This document shows positions 26,957 through 36,007 of a DNA stretch of 64,000 nt, in pieces. Positions within the stretch are counted from its first letter, which is position 1; every line of letters begins with the position of its first letter. The notes under the pieces are model-generated. The model did not search any database. It saw only the letters and a list, made by a program, of their open reading frames with translations, and was not told the origin of the DNA. Both the position numbers and the translations under genes were made by a program. Where the stretch lies: assembly GCF_003315035.1 (NCBI RefSeq), contig NZ_QNRE01000003.1, positions 248,001 through 312,000 of the forward strand, written 5' to 3'. This DNA is from Nocardia puris (GTDB lineage Bacteria > Actinomycetota > Actinomycetes > Mycobacteriales > Mycobacteriaceae).

Positions 26957-27751
26957 TCATGTCCCGGAGTAGGTCGCCTTGCCCGGACCGACCTCGAGGA
27001 AGCTGCGCACGGCGCCGCGCAGATCCTCGGTCGCGAACAGTGCGCCCGACACCTCCGGCGTCACCGAATCCGCGTGCGCCACACCGCCGGAACGCCACGC
27101 CTCGATGATCCGTTTGGTCGCCGCGTGCGCCTTGGTCGGCCCGTCGGCCAGGCGGTGGGCCAGCGCCCGCGCGGCCGCGTCGACATCGTCGTGCACGGCG
27201 TTGACCACGCCCCAGTCCGCCATCGTCGCCGCGTCGTAGAGATCGCCCGTCATCACGAATTCGCGGGCCCGCCCCGAGCCCGCGCGCTCGGCCAGCCGCT
27301 GCGGGCCGCCCATCGAGGGCGTCAGCCCGACCACGGTCTCCACCAGACCGAACTTCGCGCGCGGCGCGGCCAGGATGATGTCGCAGGCCAGCGCGATCTC
27401 GAACGCGGCGGTGAGGGTCAGGCCGTGCGCGGCGAACACCACCGGGCACGGCAGCGCCTCGATCGGGTGGATGATCTGGGCGAACAGCGTCTGCCACAGT
27501 TCGGCGCCCTGCTCCTCGGTGAGGCCGTCGAACACGTGCACGTCCACCCCGCCGGAGACGACCTTGCCCTCGGCCCGCAACAGCAGCGCGCGCGGCGGTT
27601 TCGCGCTCAGTTCGGCGAAATCGGCGGCCAGCGCGTCCAGCATCGCCCGGTCGAAGAGGTTCAGCGGCGGATGGGCCAGGGTCAGCACGGCCACTTCCGC
27701 ACCGCCACCGGTGTTCTCGCGGTCCAGTCGGGTCGCCTTCGAATCAGTCAT
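26957..27751 (-). CDS. Enoyl-CoA hydratase/isomerase family protein
   Basis: This 264-residue crotonase-fold protein has the oxyanion region KVVSGGVDVHVF and the second region AHGLTLTAAFEIALACD with FGLVETVVGLTPSMGG. The position of the usual first catalytic Glu is occupied by a Thr/Leu-rich stretch, so the exact reaction (hydration, isomerisation, hydrolysis) is uncertain. It is transcribed 97 bases upstream of the truncated ligase and may share its promoter. Confidence 0.85.
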   Translation of the reverse strand: MTDSKATRLDRENTGGGAEVAVLTLAHPPLNLFDRAMLDALAADFAELSAKPPRALLLRAEGKVVSGGVDVHVFDGLTEEQGAELWQTLFAQIIHPIEALPCPVVFAAHGLTLTAAFEIALACDIILAAPRAKFGLVETVVGLTPSMGGPQRLAERAGSGRAREFVMTGDLYDAATMADWGVVNAVHDDVDAAARALAHRLADGPTKAHAATKRIIEAWRSGGVAHADSVTPEVSGALFATEDLRGAVRSFLEVGPGKATYSGT

Positions 27752-27798
27752 GCCGTCAGCCTAGAACCGCGGGCCCGCCGATCTGCCAGACTGGCGGG

Positions 27799-28827
27799 GT
27801 GAGCGAGGCGGTATCGGAGAGCGGTTCCTACGTGGAACCCGGTGAGTTCAAGCGGGACACGAACTACATCACCACGCGGATCACGGCCGACGGCCGCGAC
27901 GGCTACCCCGTCGAGCCCGGACGCTACCGGCTGATCGCGGCCCGCGCCTGCCCGTGGGCCAACCGCACGCTGATCGTGCGCAGGCTGCTCGGCCTCGAGG
28001 ACGTGCTCTCGCTCGGACTGTGCGGGCCCACCCACGACAAGTACAGCTGGACCTTCGATCTCGATCGCGACGGCGTCGACCCGGTACTCGGCATCCCGCG
28101 CCTGCGCGAGGCGTACCTGGCGCGGTTCCCCGACTATCCGCGCGGCATCACCGTGCCCGCGATCGTCGACGTGCCGACCGGACAGGTCGTGACCAACGAC
28201 TACGCGCAGATCACCCTCGATTTCTCGACCGAATGGAGCGCCTACCACCGCCCCGGCGCGCCACAGCTGTATCCGGAGCATTTGCGCGAGGAGATCGACG
28301 CGATCAACGCCGTGGTGTTCCGCGAGGTGAACAACGGCGTGTACCGCTGCGGGTTCGCCGGATCGCAGGAGGCCTACGACGCCGCCTACGACCGGCTGTT
28401 CACCCAGCTCGACGCGCTCTCGGCGCGGCTGGCCGGACAGCGCTACCTGGTGGGCGACACCATCACCGAGGCCGACGTGCGGCTGTTCACCACGCTGGTG
28501 CGGTTCGATCCCGTGTACCACGGCCACTTCAAGTGCAACCGGCAGAAGCTGAGTGAGATGCCGGTGCTGTGGGCCTACGCCCGCGACCTCTACCAGACGC
28601 CCGGTTTCGGCGACACCGTCGATTTCGGGCAGATCAAGACCCACTACTACGTGGTGCACACCGATATCAACCCCACCCGCATCGTGCCCAAGGGCCCCGA
28701 ACTCACCGATTGGCTCACCCCGCACGGGCGCGATGCGCTCGGTGGCAGGCCCTTCGGCGACGGCACCCCGCCTCCGCCACCCCCGCTCTCGGAACGTGTG
28801 CCCGCGCTGCGCGGCCCGCAGTTGTGA
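27799..28827 (+). CDS. Xi-class GST-like (glutathionyl-hydroquinone reductase family)
   Basis: This 342-residue protein has the family's thioredoxin-fold motif RACPWANRTLI, where the Cys is the reducing residue. It also has WTFDLDRDGVDPVLGIPRLREAY, VTVPAIVD-type and NDYAQITLDF segments, and the C-terminal helical domain with YLVGDTITEADVRLFTTLVRFD. Family members reduce thiol conjugates of quinones. Actinobacteria lack glutathione, so mycothiol is the probable thiol (inference). The C-terminus has a short Pro run. GTG start at 27799. Confidence 0.88.
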   Translation: MSEAVSESGSYVEPGEFKRDTNYITTRITADGRDGYPVEPGRYRLIAARACPWANRTLIVRRLLGLEDVLSLGLCGPTHDKYSWTFDLDRDGVDPVLGIPRLREAYLARFPDYPRGITVPAIVDVPTGQVVTNDYAQITLDFSTEWSAYHRPGAPQLYPEHLREEIDAINAVVFREVNNGVYRCGFAGSQEAYDAAYDRLFTQLDALSARLAGQRYLVGDTITEADVRLFTTLVRFDPVYHGHFKCNRQKLSEMPVLWAYARDLYQTPGFGDTVDFGQIKTHYYVVHTDINPTRIVPKGPELTDWLTPHGRDALGGRPFGDGTPPPPPPLSERVPALRGPQL

Positions 28828-28952
28828 CGACGTTCGCTCCGGCGTATCCGGGGAACCCCGGTCGGGAAGCGGTTCGTTGTCGTGTTGGGCTGGTACACGA
28901 CCGGTGCCATAGAGTTCTGCCAGCGAAGGCTGAGACTTAAGGGGTGTTGCCG

Positions 28953-29678
28953 ATGAGGCACAGCGCGTTCGAGAAGACCGTGGTCGCGTTGCTCGAAAAC
29001 GGGTCGAAGCTGCAAGCGCCCGCCGTGGAGAAGTACATCGATCGCATCCGGCGGGCCCACCCCGACGAGACCCCGGCGCAGGTCGCCACCCGTATCGAAC
29101 GGCAGTACCTGCTCGCGGTCACCGGCAGCGGCACGGCAGCGGGCGCGACCGCGGCCATGCCCGGCGTCGGCACCGTCGCCTCGCTGGCCACCATCACCGC
29201 GGAGACCGCGTTCTTCCTGGAGGCCTCCGCCCTGTACACGCTGGCCGTCGCCGCCATCCACGGCGTCGCGCCCGAGGCCAAGGAGCAGCGCAGGGCGCTG
29301 GTGCTCGCGGTGGTGCTCGGCGATTCCGGCATGGAGATCGTGGAGAAGTCGGTCGGGCACTCCGCCAAGAACTGGGGCACCCTGCTGGCCAACCACGTGC
29401 CCGGCCTGGCCGGGATGAACGACTCGCTGATGAAGCGGTTCATCGTCCGGTTCCTCACCAAGCGGATGGCGCTGATGGCGGGCAAGGTGATCCCGATGGG
29501 CATCGGCGCGGTGATCGGCGGCGTCGGCAACCGCGCGCTCGGCAAGACCACGATCGTCAACGCGCACAAGGCGTTCGGGCCCGCGCCGCGGGTGTGGCCC
29601 GCCAGCAGGCAGCTGGTGATCGACGCCGAGCCGCTCCCCGCGCTGGAGGCGCCGCAGCAGCCCGTCGATCCGCGATGA
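28953..29678 (+). CDS. Conserved hydrophobic protein of unknown function
   Basis: The ATG at 28953 lies eight bases after AAGGGG and gives 241 residues. A central hydrophobic Gly/Ala-rich stretch (GTAAGATAAMPGVGTVASLATITAETAFF) and a second near residues 170-190 may contact membrane. The ends are basic. Its stop overlaps the start of the ABC ATPase by four bases, so it is translationally coupled to the transporter and could be an accessory subunit. No enzymatic motif is seen. Confidence 0.75.
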   Translation: MRHSAFEKTVVALLENGSKLQAPAVEKYIDRIRRAHPDETPAQVATRIERQYLLAVTGSGTAAGATAAMPGVGTVASLATITAETAFFLEASALYTLAVAAIHGVAPEAKEQRRALVLAVVLGDSGMEIVEKSVGHSAKNWGTLLANHVPGLAGMNDSLMKRFIVRFLTKRMALMAGKVIPMGIGAVIGGVGNRALGKTTIVNAHKAFGPAPRVWPASRQLVIDAEPLPALEAPQQPVDPR

Positions 29679-30658
29679 CGGCGGCCAGGCAGGTGCTAGC
29701 CGCGCGCGGGCTCGGCAGGCGATTCGAGATGTACGCGGCGGTCACCGACGTGTCGTTCAGCGTCGCGGCGGGCAGTGTCGCGGCACTGGTCGGTCCGGCG
29801 GGGGCCGGCAAGACCACGCTGGTGCGAATGTTGCTCGGGCTGCTCGAACCGACCTCCGGCTCGGCCGAGGTCGCGGGCCGCACGATCCCCGCCACCATCT
29901 CCGACGATCCGCGCGAAGACGCGGCGGCGCAGGTGGGCGGGATGCTCGTGCCGCGCGGTCTGCATCCCGCCCGCGGCGCCCGCGACCACCTGCTGGTGTA
30001 CGCGGCGGCGGTGAATGTCCCCGACACGCGCGTGGACGCGGTGCTCGAGACCGTGGGGCTCACCGACGCGGCACGGATCGCGGCGAGCGCGCTCTCGGTC
30101 GGACAGCAGACCCGGCTGGCGCTGGCGACCGCGCTGCTCACCGACCCCCAGCTGCTGATCCTGGACGAACCGACCGAGGGCCTGGACGGCGCCGAGCGCG
30201 GCTGGTTGCACGATTTCCTGCGCAGGCACGCCCGGCGCGGTGGGTCGGCGCTGCTCACCGCGCGCAGTCTCGCGGCCGTGGTGCCGATGTCGGATCAGCT
30301 GATCGTGCTCAGCGGCGGTTCCGTGGTGTACCAGGGAACGCCGGCCACGCTGCGGCGCGGCCACCCCGACCGGTTGGTCGTCGCGTCGTCGTCCCCCGTC
30401 GCGCTGGCCACCGCGCTCGCCGCACGCGGGCACACCGACGCCGTCATCCGGCCCGACGGACGGCTCGCCGTCGCCGAGACAACCGAGGCCCAGCTGCACG
30501 AGGCCGCCGCGGCCGCCGGGGTGCGGCTGGACAGCGTGACGCCCGATCCGATCCACCCCGACCGGGTGCTGGCCTCGCTCGTCAAACCCGCCGCGCCGCC
30601 CGTGCTGCAGGGCGCGGCCGTCCACCGTCCGCCGACGCCCTACGGGATCCCGCGATGA
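29675..30658 (+). CDS. ABC transporter ATP-binding protein (ABC-2 type)
   Basis: This 327-residue ATPase has Walker A GPAGAGKTT, Walker B LLILDEPTEGLD and a relaxed signature LSVGQQTRLA in place of LSGGQ. The layout is that of drug/polyketide exporters of the DrrA or lantibiotic type, with a C-terminal extension of about 100 residues. It overlaps both neighbours by four bases (ATGA), forming a tight three-gene unit. Confidence 0.88.
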   Translation: MTAARQVLAARGLGRRFEMYAAVTDVSFSVAAGSVAALVGPAGAGKTTLVRMLLGLLEPTSGSAEVAGRTIPATISDDPREDAAAQVGGMLVPRGLHPARGARDHLLVYAAAVNVPDTRVDAVLETVGLTDAARIAASALSVGQQTRLALATALLTDPQLLILDEPTEGLDGAERGWLHDFLRRHARRGGSALLTARSLAAVVPMSDQLIVLSGGSVVYQGTPATLRRGHPDRLVVASSSPVALATALAARGHTDAVIRPDGRLAVAETTEAQLHEAAAAAGVRLDSVTPDPIHPDRVLASLVKPAAPPVLQGAAVHRPPTPYGIPR

Positions 30659-31434
30659 TGCTGCTGCCCCCGGACCTCGTGCCCACCGTGAACTCCGAGG
30701 TCCGCAAGGTCTCCACGCTGCGCCGCAACTGGTTGCTCGCCGCGGGGCTGCCCGCGGTGGCGCTGGTCGCGGCCACCACGACGGCGCTGACGGCCGGGCC
30801 CACCGACCCCGAGGCGAACCCGGCCACCGGCGCCGCCACCATCGGGCTCTACCTCGCGTTGCTCGCCACGATCCTCACCGCGGCCGCGGTCGGCGCGGCG
30901 GGAGCCGGCGGGGAGTTCCGTTACCGGTCGATGCCGCTGACCGCGCTGTTCACCCCCGACCGTGACCGGATCGCGGCGGCCAAGGCGCTGGTGACCGGCG
31001 CGGGCGCGCTGGCCGTAGCGCTGATGGTCGAAATCGTCGCGCTCGTCTGCCTTTTCGCGTTCGGGCGCGGCAAGATCGCCTTCGGCGGACAGCTGTTCGC
31101 GGTGTGCGGGATCGGATTGCTCGCGGTGGTGTGCTGGGCGCTGATCGGCACCGCCGCCGGGCTGCTGCTGCGCCAGTCGACGGGGGCGGTGGCGCTGATC
31201 CTGGGCTGGCTGCTGTTCGCCGAACCGCTGATCTGGGTGATCGCCGACGCCATGGGCCTGGGCGGCCTGGTCACCCTGCTCCCCGGCTCGGCCACCGTCG
31301 GCGCCGTCGCCGTCGGCTCCTTCCCCGACAGCGACATCCTCGCCCCCACCCCCGCCGCCTTCGTCGTCCTACTGCTGTGGACCGTCGCCCTCTCCGCCGC
31401 CGCCTGGTGGCACCTGCGCACCCGCGCCGTCTGA
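30655..31434 (+). CDS. ABC-2 type membrane permease
   Basis: This 259-residue protein has about six membrane segments and a short cytoplasmic N-terminus (NSEVRKVSTLRRNW), typical of ABC-2 permeases paired with DrrA-type ATPases. Its start overlaps the ATPase stop (ATGA). The 3' end overlaps the end of the opposite-strand coiled-coil gene by 66 bases. The transported compound is unknown. Confidence 0.87.
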   Translation: MMLLPPDLVPTVNSEVRKVSTLRRNWLLAAGLPAVALVAATTTALTAGPTDPEANPATGAATIGLYLALLATILTAAAVGAAGAGGEFRYRSMPLTALFTPDRDRIAAAKALVTGAGALAVALMVEIVALVCLFAFGRGKIAFGGQLFAVCGIGLLAVVCWALIGTAAGLLLRQSTGAVALILGWLLFAEPLIWVIADAMGLGGLVTLLPGSATVGAVAVGSFPDSDILAPTPAAFVVLLLWTVALSAAAWWHLRTRAV

Positions 31435-32043
31435 CCTGATCCCGCTGCGCACGCCGTCGGAGCGACCGCCGCGCAGCAGCTGGAGGATCTGCGTGACGCC
31501 GTGCTCCACCTGCCGCACCTGGGTGCCCAGGGCGCCGATGCTCCGTTCCATGGTGTCGAGGCGTTGGCCCATGGTGTCCAGGCGTTGGTCCATGGTGTCC
31601 AGGCGTTGGCCCATGGTGTCCAGGCGTTGGTCCATGGTGTCCAGCCGTCCGTCGATGGCGTCCAAGCGCCCGTCCACCGCATCCAAGCGCCCGTCGATGA
31701 CGTCCAAGCGCCCGTCCACCGCATCCAAGCGCCCGTCGATGACGTCCAAGCGCCCGTCCACCGCATCCAAGCGCCCGTCGATGACGTCCAAGCGCCCGTC
31801 CACCGCATCCAAGCGCCCGTCGATGACGTCCAAGCGCCCGTCCACCGCATCCAAGCGCCCGTCGATGACGTCCAAGCGCCCGTCCATGGCGTCCAGGCGC
31901 AGATCTTGTTTGTGGAACCGTTTGTCGATTCGGCGGAAGCCGCGATCCATCTTCTGTTCCAGGACCGCGACCTGTTCGTAGACGTCGTCGACGTCGTGGC
32001 GAAGCTGCTGGTAGCGCCGTGTGAACTCCCCCTGCGTGGTCAT
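31369..32043 (-). CDS. Coiled-coil protein built of exact heptad repeats
   Basis: ATG at 32043 gives 224 residues. After a short head (TTQGEFTRRYQQLRHDVDD), residues about 47-165 consist of 17 heptads such as DGRLDAV and DGRLDVI, then DQRLDTM and GQRLDTM. They predict one long uninterrupted coiled coil with Leu and Val/Ile/Met at core positions. The tail is short, Gly-rich and charged. No domain of known activity is present. A role as a spacer, scaffold or cytoskeletal partner is only inference. A TTG at 32079 is an alternative start, and no strong ribosome site supports either. Confidence 0.75.
   Translation of the reverse strand: MTTQGEFTRRYQQLRHDVDDVYEQVAVLEQKMDRGFRRIDKRFHKQDLRLDAMDGRLDVIDGRLDAVDGRLDVIDGRLDAVDGRLDVIDGRLDAVDGRLDVIDGRLDAVDGRLDVIDGRLDAVDGRLDAIDGRLDTMDQRLDTMGQRLDTMDQRLDTMGQRLDTMERSIGALGTQVRQVEHGVTQILQLLRGGRSDGVRSGIRSDGAGAQVPPGGGGEGDGPQQ
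31549..31905. repeat. Seventeen-unit 21-bp tandem array inside coiled-coil gene
   Basis: Units of 21 bp run without a break from 31549 to 31905. The middle part alternates two unit types to make a 42-bp super-repeat (starts at 31675, 31717, 31759, 31801, 31843) whose copies are identical. The outer units are older variants. The period equals seven codons, so copy-number change keeps frame. Confidence 0.92.
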
Positions 32044-32154
32044 GCGAGCGACGGTAGACCGAGTTTCGCGACCTGCCAAGCGAGCCTGTGGACAACTCGG
32101 TCGGGCGCGGCGTGTCGGGATGTGTCGCTACCTTCGAGTGGGAGGTGAGTGCGG

Positions 32155-35100
32155 GTGCGTGAGGGTGCTGTGCGGGAGCGCGGGTGGGTGCGGCGGCTGT
32201 GGGCCGAGAGCCGTGCCTATCCGGGGACGGTCGCGGCGGTGGGAGCCGCGATCCTGGCGGGGGCGCTGGTGGAGGTGGCCGCGCCGCTGCTGACCAAGCG
32301 TGCCATCGATGCGGCCGGGGTCGGCGACACCGAGGTGATCGGGACGGTCGCGGCGCTGCTGGTGCTGCTCGCGTTCGGCCGGTTCGGCGCGTCGTTCGGC
32401 AGGCGGCTGCTGGCGGGCAGGCTCTCCCTCGACGTGCAGCACTCGCTGCGGATCCAGGTGCTCGGCGCGCTGCAGCGCCTGGACGGGGCGGGCCAGGACG
32501 CGCTGCGCACCGGCCAGGTGGTGTCACGCTCCATCACCGACCTGCAACTGGTGCAGGGCCTGCTCGCGATGGTCCCGCTGTCGGGGATGGCGCTGCTGCA
32601 GTTCCTGCTCGCCGCAGCGGTGATGCTGTGGCTCTCGCCGCCGCTGGCGCTCGTCGCGCTGCTGGTGGTGCCCGGGATCGCGCTGGTGGTGTACCGGATG
32701 CGCCCGCGCGTGTTCGCGGCCACCTGGTCGGCGCAGCAGCGCGCGGCCGAGGTGGCCCAGCACGTGGAGGAGACCGTCACCGGCGTCCGCGTGGTCAAGG
32801 GTTTCGGGCAGGAAGCCCGGATGGTCGACGTGCTGGAGGGCCACGCCCGCAGGCTCTACGCCGAACGCCTGCGCGCGGCGCGGGTGGATTCCCGCTTCGC
32901 GCCGGTGGTCGCGGCGGTGCCGCAGGCCGGGCTGGTCGGGGTGATCGGCTTCGGCGGCTGGCTGGCGCTGCACGGGCACGTGGGCCTGGGCACCTTCCTC
33001 GCCTTCGCCGCCTACGTCGCGACGATGACCTCCGCGACGCGCGCGATGACGTCGGTGATCATCCTGGCCCAGCTCACCCGCGCGGCCGCCGAACGCGTCT
33101 TCCAGGTCATCGACACCACGCCCGCGCTGACCGACCCGCCCGACCCGGTGCCGCTGCCCGACGGCCCACTCGGCATCGAGATCGACTCGCTCACTTTCGG
33201 TTTCGATCCCGACCGCCCGGTCCTGCGCGACCTCGACCTCACCGTGCGCCCCGGCGAGACCGTGGCGATCATCGGCCCCACGGGTTCCGGCAAGACCACC
33301 CTGTCGCTGCTGCTCCCCCGGTTCTACGCCCCCGACGCCGGCCACATCCGCCTGGTCGGCGGCGATCCGGCGCACCCGGTCGACATCGCCGACGTGCGCG
33401 CCGCCGAGCTGCGCGCCGCCGTCGGCGTGGTCTTCGACGAGCCCTTCCTCTACAGCGCCTCGATCGCCGCCAATATCGCGCTGGGCCGCCCCGACGCCAC
33501 CGACGCCGAGATCAGGCAGGCCGCGAAACTGGCCGCGGCCGACGAGTTCATCGGCGAACTGCCCGACGGCTACGACACCGTGGTCGGCGAACGCGGCCTC
33601 ACCCTCTCCGGCGGCCAGCGCCAGCGGGTGGCGCTGGCGCGGGTGCTGCTGACCCGTCCGCGCGTGCTGGTGCTCGACGACGCCACCTCCGCCGTCGACG
33701 CCCTCACCGAGGCCGCCATCTTCGACGCGCTGCCCGACCGCGGCGGGCGCACCACCCTCATCCTGGCCCACCGCGAATCCACCCTCGCGCACGCCGACCG
33801 GGTGATCCGCCTGCCCGCGCCCGCGCATCCGCTCGCGCCGCGCGTCACCGAACCCGAGGCGCCGCTCTTCCGCAAACCCCGGGCGACCGGCCGGACCGGC
33901 GGCGGTTTCGGCGCGGCCAGCGCCGCGCTCGCCGAGACACCCGAATTGCGCCGCACCATCGACAGCCTGCCGCCCGCCACCGAGGAACCCCACCAGGACG
34001 ACGCCGACCTGCGCCGCCCCGATCCGCACTTCCGCCTGCCGCGCCTGCTGCGGCCGGTGCGCGCGCTGGTGGCGGCCGTGGTCGGGCTGCTCGCGCTGGA
34101 CGCGCTGATCGGCGTCGCGTTCCCGCCGCTGGTCCGCTACGCCATTGATCACGGCGTGCACGCCGCCGACACGGGCGCCCTGCGCTGGGCTGCGGTCCTG
34201 GGCGCGCTGCTGGTGGTGGCCGGGCTGATCGTGGGCGCGGCCACCATCGTGCTCACCGCCCGCACCGGCGAACGCGTGCTCTACGGGTTGCGGGTGCGTA
34301 GCTACGCGCACCTGCAACGGCTGGGCCTGGACTACTACGAGCGGGAACTGTCCGGCCGCATCATGACCAGGATGACCACCGACGTGGACGCCCTGTCGAC
34401 CTTCCTGCAGACCGGGGTGGCCACCACCGTGATCGGCGGGCTCACCCTGGTCGGCATCCTCGGCGCGCTGCTGCTCATCGACCTGTCGCTGGCCTCGGTC
34501 ACGCTGCTCGCGCTGCCGCCGCTGATCCTGGCCACCGTCCTGTTCCGCCGGGTCTCGGGCACCGCGTATTCGGTGTCGCGGGAACGGGTTTCGGCCGTGA
34601 ACGCCGATTTCCAGGAAAACGTGGCCGGCCTGCGCGCCGTGCAGGCCAACCGGCACGAGCCGCGCGCCGCCCGCCGCTTCGCCGAGTACTCGGCCGGCTA
34701 CCGCGCCGCGCGCATGCGGGCGCAGCGGGCGATCGCGCTGTACTTCGCGTTCGTCATCGCCTGGGCCGACGTGGCGCTGGCCGCCGTGGTGTTCGTCGGG
34801 GCGCGCGAGGTGGCGACCGGCGTGACGACGGCGGGCACGCTGGTCGCGTTCGTGCTGTACCTGGAGCTGCTGTTCGGCCCGATCACCCAGTTGTCGCAGG
34901 TCTTCGACAGCTATCAGCAGGCCCGGGTGGGCCTGCGCCGCATCGGCGATCTGCTGCGCACCCCGTCGACCCTGGCCGAGGACCCACCCGACGCGACGCC
35001 GCTGCGCGGGCGGCTGCGCGGCGAGGTGCGCCTCGACGAGGTGCGTTTCCGCTACGGCGACGCGGGGAAACCGGCGCTGGACGGCGTCACGCTCGATATC

Positions 35101-35778
35101 GCGCCGGGGTCGACCCTGGCGCTGGTCGGCCCGACCGGCGCGGGCAAGTCGACCATCGTCAAGCTGCTGGCCCGCCTGTACGACCTGCCGCGCGCCGACG
35201 ACGCGGGCGCGGTCACCGTGGACGGGGTCGACATCCGCGACTACCGCCTCACCGAGTACCGGGCCCGGTTGGGGATCGTGCCGCAGGAAGCTCACCTCTT
35301 CACCGGCGACGTCGCCAGCAACATTGCGTTCGGACAACCTTTCGCGACCGACGACGAGGTGCTCGCGGCCGCGAAGGCGGTGGGCGCGGCCGACATGATC
35401 GCCGCCTTGCCGCTGGGCCTGCGCCAGCCGGTGGGTGAACGCGGTCGCGGTCTCTCCGCGGGCCAGCGCCAGCTGATCGCGCTGGCCCGCGCCGAACTGG
35501 TGCGCCCCGACCTGTTGCTGCTGGACGAGGCCACCGCCACGCTGGACGCCCAGAGCGAGGCATCGGTGCTGGTAGCGAGCAGATCGCTGACCCGGGGCCG
35601 GACCACCGTCGTGGTCGCGCACCGGCTCAGCACGGCCGCGCGGGCCGACCGCATCGCGGTGGTGGAGCGGGGCCGGGTCACCGAGTTCGGGACGCACGAG
35701 CAGCTGCTGGCGGCCGACGGCACCTATCGCAGGCTGTGGGCTGCGGCTTCGCCGGGCGCGGCGCCCGCGCGCGGGTGA
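32155..35778 (+). CDS. Single-chain ABC exporter (TMD-NBD-TMD-NBD)
   Basis: The GTG at 32155, nine bases after GGAGG, gives 1207 residues with two full exporter halves in one chain. The first ATPase (about residues 340-560) has [18 protein letters not shown] and [12 protein letters not shown], so the catalytic Glu is Asp. The second (about 960-1200) has [18 protein letters not shown] and [12 protein letters not shown] with a normal Glu. This asymmetry is typical of heterodimeric exporters with one degenerate ATP site. A substrate such as a drug or lipid is likely. A GTG at 32149 is too close to the ribosome site. Confidence 0.93.
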   Translation: MREGAVRERGWVRRLWAESRAYPGTVAAVGAAILAGALVEVAAPLLTKRAIDAAGVGDTEVIGTVAALLVLLAFGRFGASFGRRLLAGRLSLDVQHSLRIQVLGALQRLDGAGQDALRTGQVVSRSITDLQLVQGLLAMVPLSGMALLQFLLAAAVMLWLSPPLALVALLVVPGIALVVYRMRPRVFAATWSAQQRAAEVAQHVEETVTGVRVVKGFGQEARMVDVLEGHARRLYAERLRAARVDSRFAPVVAAVPQAGLVGVIGFGGWLALHGHVGLGTFLAFAAYVATMTSATRAMTSVIILAQLTRAAAERVFQVIDTTPALTDPPDPVPLPDGPLGIEIDSLTFGFDPDRPVLRDLDLTVRPGETVAIIGPTGSGKTTLSLLLPRFYAPDAGHIRLVGGDPAHPVDIADVRAAELRAAVGVVFDEPFLYSASIAANIALGRPDATDAEIRQAAKLAAADEFIGELPDGYDTVVGERGLTLSGGQRQRVALARVLLTRPRVLVLDDATSAVDALTEAAIFDALPDRGGRTTLILAHRESTLAHADRVIRLPAPAHPLAPRVTEPEAPLFRKPRATGRTGGGFGAASAALAETPELRRTIDSLPPATEEPHQDDADLRRPDPHFRLPRLLRPVRALVAAVVGLLALDALIGVAFPPLVRYAIDHGVHAADTGALRWAAVLGALLVVAGLIVGAATIVLTARTGERVLYGLRVRSYAHLQRLGLDYYERELSGRIMTRMTTDVDALSTFLQTGVATTVIGGLTLVGILGALLLIDLSLASVTLLALPPLILATVLFRRVSGTAYSVSRERVSAVNADFQENVAGLRAVQANRHEPRAARRFAEYSAGYRAARMRAQRAIALYFAFVIAWADVALAAVVFVGAREVATGVTTAGTLVAFVLYLELLFGPITQLSQVFDSYQQARVGLRRIGDLLRTPSTLAEDPPDATPLRGRLRGEVRLDEVRFRYGDAGKPALDGVTLDIAPGSTLALVGPTGAGKSTIVKLLARLYDLPRADDAGAVTVDGVDIRDYRLTEYRARLGIVPQEAHLFTGDVASNIAFGQPFATDDEVLAAAKAVGAADMIAALPLGLRQPVGERGRGLSAGQRQLIALARAELVRPDLLLLDEATATLDAQSEASVLVASRSLTRGRTTVVVAHRLSTAARADRIAVVERGRVTEFGTHEQLLAADGTYRRLWAAASPGAAPARG

Positions 35779-35824
35779 GCGGGCCGCGGGCGCGGGTCGG
35801 GTGCGGGGCGCCGGTCAGAAGGAA

Positions 35825-35830
35825 TATTCT
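35825..35830 (+). promoter_or_regulatory. Possible -10 element for kgd transcript
   Basis: TATTCT fits the actinobacterial TANNNT -10 pattern and stands out in otherwise very GC-rich sequence. It lies about 30 bases before the leader ORF. No good -35 box is visible. Confidence 0.35.
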
Positions 35831-35861
35831 CGCTTCGGGACGGGTCTGCACAGAGGAGTTC

Positions 35862-35993
35862 GTGTCTGTCCGGTGGTGGGTGGCTCCCTCGATTTGCCGC
35901 TGGGCATATCCTCGACAGAGGGTGAATCGGCGCCCATCCGCCGATCCCCGTGCCGGGCACGTCACAAACGTCGCAGCGCGAAGAACGAAATGA
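35862..35993 (+). CDS. Possible leader peptide ORF upstream of kgd
   Basis: A 43-residue frame starts at GTG 35862 just after AGAGGAG (35852-35858). It ends with a TGA at 35991-35993 that overlaps an ATG at 35990 (ATGA), which is in frame with kgd. The peptide is rich in Arg and Trp ([19 protein letters not shown] at its start). The ribosome site and the stop-start overlap suggest a translated leader coupled to kgd. The spacing is short, and conservation cannot be checked here. Confidence 0.4.
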   Translation: MSVRWWVAPSICRWAYPRQRVNRRPSADPRAGHVTNVAARRTK

Positions 35994-36007
35994 GGCGAAC
36001 ACCTGCT

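Noticed and set aside
31549..31905. CRISPR array
   Set aside because: The repeats are contiguous 21-bp coding units without unique spacers and keep one reading frame.
32524..35697. Minus-strand open frame of 1057 codons opposite the ABC exporter
   Set aside because: Shadow frame in a GC-rich gene; no recognisable family.
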